Assembly (NCBI GenBank): GCA_022836615.1 | Contig: MU405213.1 | Span: 248,001-312,000 of the forward strand | Source of the DNA: Annulohypoxylon bovei var. microspora | Taxonomy: Eukaryota; Ascomycota; Sordariomycetes; Xylariales; Hypoxylaceae | DNA length: 64,000 nt | Reading direction: 5' to 3' | In this document: one piece after another, positions 56,211 to 64,000 of the stretch | How positions within the stretch are numbered: the stretch's first letter is position 1 | How the letters are laid out: each line of letters starts with the position of its first letter | Notes under the pieces: model-generated | Databases searched by the model: none | The model's input: the letters and a program-made list of their open reading frames with translations, nothing else | What the model was told of the DNA's origin: nothing | Program-made: the position numbers and the translations under genes

Positions 56211-56791
56211 ATGTCGTCTTCTCAGACTCCACCTCAACCCCCAGCCTTAAACTATGTGGTCGGCTTCCTACTTGTCGGGCTTGCCTGGGGACTCACCACA
56301 CCTTTCATTCGGCGTGCGGCTCGAGATCACAACCCGCCGACTCACCCGTTACTTGCAAGGGATGATGTGAAAGCCAGCTGGCTCAAGAGCAAACTCTATG
56401 GCGCCTTTTTCGCCGTCGTTGATTTGCTGCGGAATCCGAGATATGCCATCCCTCTGTTGATCAACTTGACAGGAAGTGTTTGGTTCTTTCTGCTCATCGG
56501 CCAAGCTGGTTAGTCGATCGGTCCTACTATAAACTTACCTAGCTACCAATGACGCGAGCCACTAATATGTTACTATAGAACTGAGCTTGACCGTCCCTAT
56601 CGTGAACACCCTGGCGTTTTTATTTACTGTACTCGGTGATTGGTGGGTTGACAAGAAGGTTATAAGTAGAGGTGAGTTATTAATTTTGCTGCGTCAAGAT
56701 GTATGTTTGCTAAGTAGTCTTAGATACGTGGATAGGAATGATCTTGTCCATATGTGGGATTGCGTTGTGCGTTCAGAGCAAATCCATATGA
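56211..56791 (+). CDS. TMEM234 family small membrane protein
   Basis: Three exons, 56211-56508, 56579-56671 and 56724-56791; 152 residues. Four hydrophobic helices are visible: YVVGFLLVGLAWGLTTPFI (about 15-33), YAIPLLINLTGSVWFFLLIG (about 78-97), LTVPIVNTLAFLFTVLGDWW (about 103-122) and WIGMILSICGIALCV (about 132-146). GLAWGLTTPFI and SVWFFLLIGQAELSLTVPIVN are the TMEM234/YOR365-independent drug-metabolite-transporter-like signatures. Function is unknown in fungi; the fold resembles half of an EamA/DMT transporter. The last two short exons were recovered by phase and restore the terminal helix. Confidence 0.87.
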
Positions 56792-58098
56792 AAGATATCC
56801 ACTTTCTACACCGTCTCTGTTAAGGAGATATAGAAATTTCATTTATTTTAACGAGATATCTGAGAATGATGCTATTCGGGGCACCGGTGATTCCGGGTTT
56901 TGCTGTAGATGAGGTCGAACTGGTTGAGTTGATGTGGTCGAAACCCACCTATGGATTTTCGGGACTGAGACATAATGATAGTTTCCGAACCAATAATTTA
57001 TACCGTTACAGATGCCTATCTATTAGCTTAACCCGTGCTGAGATGTTTCATTAGACTATTCGGTATTACGCCCGTAGTAATAGATGTACGGTGTGTAGGT
57101 ATATCTTGTTGTATTTGCTTAGCGGTGAGAAATTTCTTCACAATAATGTAGGTAGTGTAGTTAATTATGTTTGCCTCGATGGATTCGGATAGCACCAAAT
57201 CATTATAATAATAGGTACGTTCATAAAGGGAAAGGTTGTCGTGCGAAAAACACGCGAATTTCTTTAACCCCTTACAACCGCTCATACACCACATCTATAT
57301 ATATAATTATACGTACCTAATTATATTCCTACCAAGCAGCCGAGGTTCACAATAGGATTACTTTGTAGGTAGGTAGAAAAAATTAGGATGATTAGTAACA
57401 GAAACAATAAGGCTTAGGAGGCGCATTGGAATGAAGAACCACATTGAAATTAACGAATAAGGAGTTGCATGTGTTTAATAGGTACATCTACGAGTATCTG
57501 ACTTGTAACTTTCAATGTGATGTGGGCTGTGTGGGGTGACTTCAGGAAGGGGGAATACTTTCTCGTAACTTGTCTCCTTGCATATCTCTAAGTACCTCTA
57601 TCCTGTAGGAGTTTGAGGAAGACCCCTTTTATTTCCTAATTCTTGGATTAATTCCCCATATGGATGGATCGACAGCCAGACATAAGAATAAACTAGCGCC
57701 ATCGCGCTTGGCTTCTTTACTCACCAATGACGCGGGTTTATATCCCTTTGATCGACCTAGAAGCGCAGGGATACTGACGGACATTCTCCATATTACCGTT
57801 TTTGCCTGCAACCTTGCACGAGTGAATCAGATCCACCTGGTTTCCTTTCAAGAAGCAATCGACAGGAACCAAGCAGCCAAGAATGTTACTTTCAACAAGA
57901 CATGATTACCATGTTGGTTGGTCAGATTGTCATTTAAAAGTTCGTGACTCTCCTTTATCTATTCTCTAGGTCCATGTGTTGGTAGAACTGTGATATCATC
58001 ACTCTCGTTATTTTAATATAAGTTTCGATATTGCTTCCAATACTTCGAATCAGCCACCTTTAGTCTTTCGTTAAAAACATTGTCAAAATTTCGTCAAC
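56792..58098. other. Intergenic
   Basis: AT-rich; weak frames 57028-57294 and 57660-57905 only. No gene supported. The right end is the promoter of the secreted protein gene. Confidence 0.5.
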
Positions 58099-58640
58099 AT
58101 GCGTGTTTCTTCACTTTTAGCTATCGTGGCAGGCGCCAGCACTGCATCGGCGGGCGTGATGCGGATTGCGGCTAACACCCTGGCTTGGAATTGGACGGTG
58201 ACAGAATGGGGCGCTGGTTGCTCGAAAGGAGCATGCTCCTATGGTAAGTTCCTAGGCGCCCCGGGCATACCATTCTCCTTGCTCATTCGTTCGTTTTAGA
58301 TTTCAACGTGACCGGTGTTGGAAATGGCACGGCGCATCCTGCCAAACCTTCGTTCAAGGCATACTGCAGTGGACAGGGCGTGGGTGCCGACTACAGGGCT
58401 TGCACGGCTCTCGAGGATGCGGGAACTGAATATGCGGTCGTTGCAAGGCTCCTTTCGCGCAACGCGACCAACGAAACGATTTCTCGACCTGAGATCCAAG
58501 TCAGCCTAAAGTTTACTGACCTAAACACCTCGTCGACGTGGTGGAACTACACCGGAAAGGCCGAAGCCAAGTATAACCAGTTCGCCGGGCCGCGCATGAA
58601 CTTCACTATTGCCCCCGATACTATCTTCGGTGCAGCGTAA
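58099..58640 (+). CDS. Small secreted glycoprotein (effector-like)
   Basis: Two exons, 58099-58243 and 58300-58640 (56-nt intron); 161 residues. A clear signal peptide (MRVSSLLAIVAGASTASAG) is followed by a mature chain with four cysteines (GCSKGAC near residue 42, then YCSG and RACT near 72-83), suggesting two disulphides. Eight N-x-S/T sequons are seen (NWT, NVT, NGT, NAT, NET, NTS, NYT, NFT), very dense for this length. There is no GPI or membrane segment. I recognise the general type, found in many fungal secretomes, but no named family and no catalytic motif. It is a candidate apoplastic effector or wall-associated protein by inference only. Confidence 0.8.
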
Positions 58641-60146
58641 AGTCCCGGGGTCTAGGGATGGCCGCATATGATGTGTCAAGTGCGACATTTCGACATTGGT
58701 AGTGTTGGACTGTTAGCATGAGCAAAGCAACACTCGTGTGTCGCGGATCGGGATTGCCTATCGACGGCAACGGAACACGACCTATTGACCGGGACGACAA
58801 CCGATAGCTAGCTTGGAATTGTCCTATGCACTAAGGGGATAAATCTTCCTAGAATCGGGACTTGCTATCAAGAATGTCCTTACTCGGTTATGTTCTAAGT
58901 AAGGAGTTGCGAGCTGCGATATTCCAGCTTCTAGAGCCCGCATCCCGAGACAGCCATCTACACCCCTGTTCTCGGATTCTATTCTTCTGGACGGCTGTCC
59001 AAATACTAGGGATTCATTGACTTGGCCAATCTTTGCCTGGCTCTCCTAATCTTGTATCACAAGAGTGCATGTTTGCGAATCCCCAAACATACTTGTCCTT
59101 GTACATAAAGAGGGAAGAGGGCTGAACTGTCGTCATGGAAACTCGTTCGCCTGAACATATTCATGTACTTAATGATAATCAATAATATCAAGTCTTGAGT
59201 CTCACTTGTACTCCTGCGAAGACAAGATACGCGTCAATTATCTGCCTTTGTATTACATTAGGTATAGATTCGATGTGTTGTGTTGTGAAAGCATTTGAAG
59301 ATCGCCAAAGACACCCACGAAGAGGGGAAAAGTAACTAGTTAAATATAATTAATTGCTCAGTTTGGCCCCGATTCGGGAAAAGCCGAAACCTAATTGAAT
59401 TGTTATCAAGCCACATTGGCACCTCAGTTAAGCATCATGCAATCTCTTAAATAGATATATATTAGTGTAACTACCAAGAGGTAAGTATAATTCAAATTGT
59501 CTCTATTACTAGGTGGTGTGTATTCACGGATATCTATAAATGCCTCTAACTGGTATCATATTCTCGAAGCATTCATAATGATTATATATACGTGCATAGA
59601 TAGTAAACGGGAATAGCTTCATGTTTGTTAATTGATGTATGTATGATGTAATACCGTCAGTACAGAATGCTGCTGCCTACCCTCAAATTAGGATAGGTAC
59701 TAAGGTACGCCTTTAGCCTTACGCAAGTTACTGTGGCTTGTGGCTATGCCAAGGCAGCCAAGACCAAAGACCCAGGGGGGGATGAAAGAAATTACGTCGG
59801 TGTCGCAGCAGTAGCACTGCGGCGCTTGCCCCCCTCCCCCGCCGAAACCTCCTATACGCTTTCTAATGTTAGCCCTTACTTTCTGACTTCCAACCTGAAT
59901 GTAGCCTGATTTAGGCAATACACTTTTGAGCTCTGAGAGATTCTCGTCAACATTTACTTAACTTAACTTAAGTTAACTTACTATCTGGCCCGAAAGGTAG
60001 TAACCTTTTCCTCAAATTCCCGCTACGTATATAACGATAGTAGGGAATTTCGAAAGCCCGGTACTCGAAAACATCGTGAACTGTCATTCGACCTTTTAGC
60101 CCAATCAACCGTCATCGCCAGCTTTCAAAATTCGGGTCTATTGGTC
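58641..60146. other. Intergenic
   Basis: No gene supported. A 72-codon minus-strand frame (59700-59918) contains a Gly-rich run over a CCCCCCTCCCCC tract and looks accidental. A TTAACTTAACTTAAGTTAACTT run at about 59959-59980 precedes the fimbrin promoter. Confidence 0.45.
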
Positions 60147-62286
60147 ATGAACGTCATCAAGCTTCAGAGGTAATTCCGCTAATTTCGCAAGAGCTGTTTT
60201 TTCTCTTGTCATTAGCAAACCTAACGATTATAATCAGGAAATATCCTCAATTCGAGCAAGGCGACATCTTCACCCTAACGGACGCCTTCCGTAGACTCGA
60301 TGTCGACGATAAGGGCTATCTTGATGAAGCTACCGCCATCAAGGCTACCCAGCAAAGCGAGCGGCAGCCGTACGACGTTGTGAGACAAGCCCTAAAAGAA
60401 GTTGACCTCGACTCTTCGAGAAGGGTTGAACTTGAAGACTATGTTGGCGTAAGTGGCACAGGATTCTAAGGATTCTACGAGGAATATCGATTCTAGTGCT
60501 AACGTCTGTGAAGTTGATCGCAAAGCTACGCGAATCGTCTCCTGCGCAACGACGCATGAATACCGGTGGTGCCGCGCCGTCATCCCCTGCAGGTGTTGTA
60601 GCTCAGAGGACAGGTGGACATTCCTCCAAAGCAAGCATCGGAAGGATCCACGTCCAAGGCTCCAGTGCCAACGTCACTCACACTATCAACGAAGATGAGC
60701 GCACCGAGTTTACTCGCCACATCAACGCCGTCTTGGCCGGCGATCCGGATATTGGGAGTCGATTGCCCTTCCCTACCGACACCTTCGAGATGTTCGACGA
60801 GTGCAAAGATGGCCTTGTGCTTGCTAAACTTATCAATGATAGCGTGCCGGATACGATCGACGAACGTGTAATGAACGTCCCCGGCAGAAAAATCAAGAAG
60901 TTGAACGCGTTTCACATGACAGAGAACAACAATATTGTTATCGAATCTGCTAAAGGTATCGGATGTTCCGTCGTCAACATTGGCAGCGGTGATATCATAG
61001 AGGTCCGCGAGCACTTGATTCTGGGTCTTATTTGGCAGATCATTCGTAGGGGTCTTTTGGGCAAGATCGATATCAAGCTTCATCCCGAGCTTTACAGATT
61101 GCTTGAGGAAGATGAGACGCTAGAGCAATTTTTGCGCTTACCTCCGGAGCAGATTCTTCTAAGATGGTTCAACTATCATCTTAAAGCGGCCGGTTGGCAA
61201 CGCCGAGTCAACAATTTCTCGACCGACGTGAAGGATGGGGAGAACTACGCAGTTCTGCTGGCACAAATCGGTCGGGATTATGGCTGCAGTAGAGCTCCTC
61301 TTCAGACGCGCGATTTATTGCAGCGAGCTGAAGAGGTGTTGGTCGACGCCGACAAGCTTGGCTGCCGAAAGTTTCTAACCCCGACCTCTCTCGTGGCAGG
61401 AAATCCGAAGCTAAACCTCGCCTTTGTTGCCAATTTGTTCAACACCCATCCAGCTCTAGACCCGATCACCGAAGAGGAGAAGCAAGAGGTAGAAGACTTC
61501 GACGCTGAAGGTGAACGAGAAGCTAGAGTGTTCACACTGTGGATGAACAGTCTCGATGTGCAGCCGGCGGTCGTTTCCTTCTTCGATGACCTTCGTGATG
61601 GCTCTATTCTGTTACAAGCCTACGATAAAGTCATCAAGGGATCGGTGAACTGGAGGCACGTAAACAAGAGGCCCGCCCATGGTGGCGAGCTGATGAGGTT
61701 TAAGGCCATCGAGAACACAAACTATGCAATCGAGCTCGGCAAGCAGAATGGATTCTCTCTCGTTGGAATTCAGGGTGCGGACATTACCGACGGGACCAAG
61801 TTACTCACGTTAGGCCTTGTCTGGCAGCTGATGCGAAAGGACATAACTTTGACGCTATCAGCTCTGGCTCAGCGTCTTGGAAAACGGGAGATCACCGATG
61901 CCGAGATGGTAAAATGGGCTAACGAAATGTCTCGAAAAGGAGGCCGAAATTCATCAGTCCGGTCCTTCAAAGATTCCGCTATCGGCACTGGTGTCTTCTT
62001 CCTAGACGTACTAAACGGCATGAAAAGTAGCTATGTTGACTACGATCTTGTTACTCCTGGCCACACCGATGAAGATGCATACTTGAACGCTAAGCTAAGT
62101 ATCAGCATTGCCAGAAAGATGGGCGCAACTATCTGGCTAGTTCCCGAGGATATCTGCCAGGTCCGGAGCAGACTAGTTACCACATTCATCGGTAAGATGC
62201 GTAACTTTCTAAATCTAGAGCTAAGAAACGATTGCTAACTACGAGTTATAGGTTCTCTTATGGCGACTCACGAGAAGATGCATTAG
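60147..62286 (+). CDS. SAC6: Fimbrin (actin-bundling protein, plastin family)
   Basis: Four exons, 60147-60169 (23 nt, MNVIKLQ plus two bases), 60238-60448, 60514-62191 and 62252-62286; 648 residues (yeast Sac6 is 642). An N-terminal EF-hand-like region (FTLTDAFRRLDVDDKGYLDE) is followed by four calponin-homology domains in two tandem actin-binding pairs: CH1 from TEFTRHINAVL (residue about 145), CH2 around LLRWFNYHLKAAGW, CH3 around VFTLWMNSLDV and CH4 from VKWANEMSRKGG, ending GSLMATHEKMH. Fimbrin cross-links filaments in endocytic patches and the sub-apical collar of hyphae. AIP1, an actin-turnover factor, lies 24 kb away in the same window; no linkage is implied. Confidence 0.96.
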
Positions 62287-62870
62287 ATGGGGTTTCCTTT
62301 TTCCGTTTCTCTCGCGACGCAATAAGTGAACGAGGGGTCTAGGTTACTGGAAAAGTTAGGGAGGATTTGACGATGATACGTTTAAGCTTATTGCGCAACC
62401 CATTAGCCTTCATAAAATTGCGAATGCAGTCTTCACTTGGGCATCATTCTTTATTATAGATCAGAAAATGAGTATATTCTTGCAGTGCCCAGTGATTCCT
62501 GCACTAATTCCTGCACTGTACATTAGGTACATGTATGTAGGTAGGTACATAAGGCGGAATGTTGCGTCCATAGATGTTCCATGTCCATGTTTGTGGGAGT
62601 TATGCAGTGTAACAGTGCCCCGCCATTTTACAGCCAAAAGCTCGCCAGTTATAGGAAGATGATAATCATATTACGTCGAATGTTCCCGCTGTCCGAGGCT
62701 GATGGGCGCTTGCCGAGAGTATTTTATATGTTCTTATTAAGATTAGTCTGACAGTCTGACTTGGTGTATTGGAGGAAAGAACAAACAAAAAGTCGATTTA
62801 AAGTCGGGTTCCGCTGAATATTGCCCATTGCCGAATGAACTAGCAACATGTCTGACCTTTTCAATCCGAT

Positions 62871-62919
62871 CCTTTCCAGCCTTTCCAGCCTTTCCACCTA
62901 GCCTTTCTAGCCTTTCCAA
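62871..62919. repeat. CCTTTCCAG minisatellite
   Basis: About five degenerate 9-13-bp units of CCTTTCCAG / CCTTTCTAG, all pyrimidine-rich on the + strand. Confidence 0.85.
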
Positions 62920-63254
62920 GGTACTGATATCTATTTAAACGTCACCGGTCAGATCCGCATAACTCGTGCTCCCAATAGAATATTCCTCAACATATTAATT
63001 AGGAACTTAACAAGTAATTTTCCTAAATCCGGGTTCCAACCGGGTTACGCGGAAGCTTTGTTACTGTAAACTAGAACGACTTTGCCCGGTCGCGCCGGTC
63101 GCGTTAAAGTCGGGTGGCAAGACTCGTCGCTCGATACGACCCAAATGAACGAGATCGCTGAGTGATTTGTGATTCTACAAGCTTGGGTACTCTAGCCTTA
63201 TAAATAATTATATTCCGAACATTTATTCACAAAAATAAAGCTGACAATGTTATT

Positions 63255-63280
63255 CAGCTTTTCAGCTTTTCAGCTTTTCA
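63255..63280. repeat. CAGCTTTT 8-bp tandem repeat
   Basis: Three perfect copies in the upstream region of the probable sterol acyltransferase gene. Confidence 0.85.
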
Positions 63281-63409
63281 TCCGTCAAAACAACCAGTTT
63301 ATCGCCCACATTGGGATACTGAGAGTTCTAACTTGTTGGTATGAGGTCTAAGTTATTAGCTACCTAAACTCTTCTAACTTTAGTTAGGCGCCCTCGTCAT
63401 TCTTAAGAT

Positions 63410-64000
63410 ATGTCTTCAGTAGAGGAACTCCGTCCGGCCTTGCATAATCGGGAGCATATTACAGGAGATCCCAATACCCATGATGTACATTCAAGACATG
63501 AAATACAACACCCAGCTGCCCTAGCTGAAGCTTTGAATGCTGTACGTCGCGCGCCAGATACACCGTCAGATAGCAATAGTGACTCAGGTTATGAAGCCAG
63601 GGACAAGCCACTACAGCCAGTCCTATTACGGCGTAAGACGGGGATCGATTCATACGACAACTCGGCATTGGATACCCCTGAGATCCTACCTATAGAGAAC
63701 CTGGAACTAGATCAGAAGTCAAGCTCCGAGCAATTCCGTCAGTCTTTGTCTACCCCTGAATTCCGTTCCTCGGGCAAGGGGAAAAAGACGTATGTGGTGG
63801 CCAGTGATGATGCTGAGCTCCGTGATATTTTAAAGAGAGGCTTAGAAAGGGTAAGCAATCATCTTTTATACGACTACAGACGTCACTAATATTCCATAGG
63901 AGAGAGAAAAGATATCGCCAAGCCGACGTGAGAAGCTTCGAGACATGGTCTTCACTAGGCAGTTCTCGGCGTTCGATAGGCAAAACCAAGATGCCGCAAA
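63410..64000 (+). CDS. Probable sterol O-acyltransferase (ARE-type MBOAT), 5' part only
   Basis: Exon 1 is 63410-63850; a 49-nt intron follows (GTAAGC...CATAG) and exon 2 starts at 63900 and runs off the window. The visible 180 residues are the cytosolic N-terminus: a polar, Ser-rich stretch with SDSGYEARD and LLRRKTGID, then ELRDILKRGLEREREKISPS and LRDMVFTRQFSAFDRQN. The FTRQFSAFDRQN run just before the first membrane span is the mark of fungal Are1/Are2 sterol acyltransferases, ER enzymes that make ergosteryl esters for lipid droplets. The catalytic MBOAT core lies beyond the window, so the call rests on the N-terminus alone. Confidence 0.7.

Larger units (their letters stand above)
62287..63409. 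other. Intergenic with two short minisatellites
   Basis: 3' flank of fimbrin and promoter of the last gene. Holds CCTTTCCAG repeats (62871-62919) and CAGCTTTT repeats (63255-63280). No gene supported. Confidence 0.5.

Noticed and set aside
59700..59918. 72-codon minus-strand frame with a Gly run
   Set aside because: The Gly run comes from a C-rich tract; no signal peptide or family evidence.
62871..62919. CRISPR-like spaced repeats
   Set aside because: Short contiguous minisatellite without unique spacers, in a eukaryotic genome.

Overview
The window is nuclear DNA of a filamentous ascomycete (Pezizomycotina), most likely a sordariomycete. The evidence is short spliceosomal introns (about 48-150 nt) with GTAWGT-like donors and CTAAC/CTGAY branch sites, a con-6 conidiation gene, a FacB/Cat8-type acetate regulator, a 2EXR-domain gene fragment, and many dispersed low-complexity runs built on TAGGTACCTA. 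I cannot name the order or genus. There is no ribosomal or tRNA gene, CRISPR array or secondary-metabolite cluster that I can support.

Layout. 0-3.2 kb: a fold-back MITE-like repeat, a 2EXR gene broken by an in-frame TGA, and a DUF952 gene. 4.4-12.5 kb (all +): a Cys-rich membrane protein, translin, GPI11, and a large unrecognised repeat-bearing protein with a long pyrimidine-rich leader. 13.3-23.8 kb (all -): a Pgc1-like phospholipase, FacB, a 3.3 kb gene-free stretch, and a SET-domain methyltransferase that shares a divergent promoter with the next gene. 24.1-30.5 kb: a YGR210C-type GTPase with a 10-nt microexon, PMP3, a gene-poor block, and mitoribosomal mS35. 31.4-31.7 kb: a tRNA-derived SINE. 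32.3-39.6 kb: a coiled-coil protein, ALG13, AIP1 and an 11-knuckle CCHC protein. 41.5-49.2 kb: a long hairpin, a Kv-beta-type aldo-keto reductase, a PPxY membrane protein, TFB5, a dienoyl-CoA isomerase and UTP15. 50-64 kb: Inn1/Fic1-like C2 protein, con-6, a TMEM234 family member, a heavily glycosylated small secreted protein, fimbrin, and the 5' end of a probable sterol O-acyltransferase.

Most genes are conserved housekeeping functions: actin turnover (AIP1, fimbrin), cytokinesis (Inn1-like), GPI and N-glycan assembly (GPI11, ALG13), rRNA processing (UTP15), transcription/repair (TFB5), mitochondrial translation (mS35), and fatty-acid/acetate metabolism (dienoyl-CoA isomerase, FacB). They do not form one pathway cluster. 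I rebuilt exon structures by hand from reading-frame phase and splice motifs; all joins keep frame. The novelty here lies in repeats, odd exons and lineage-specific proteins rather than in an operon-like system.
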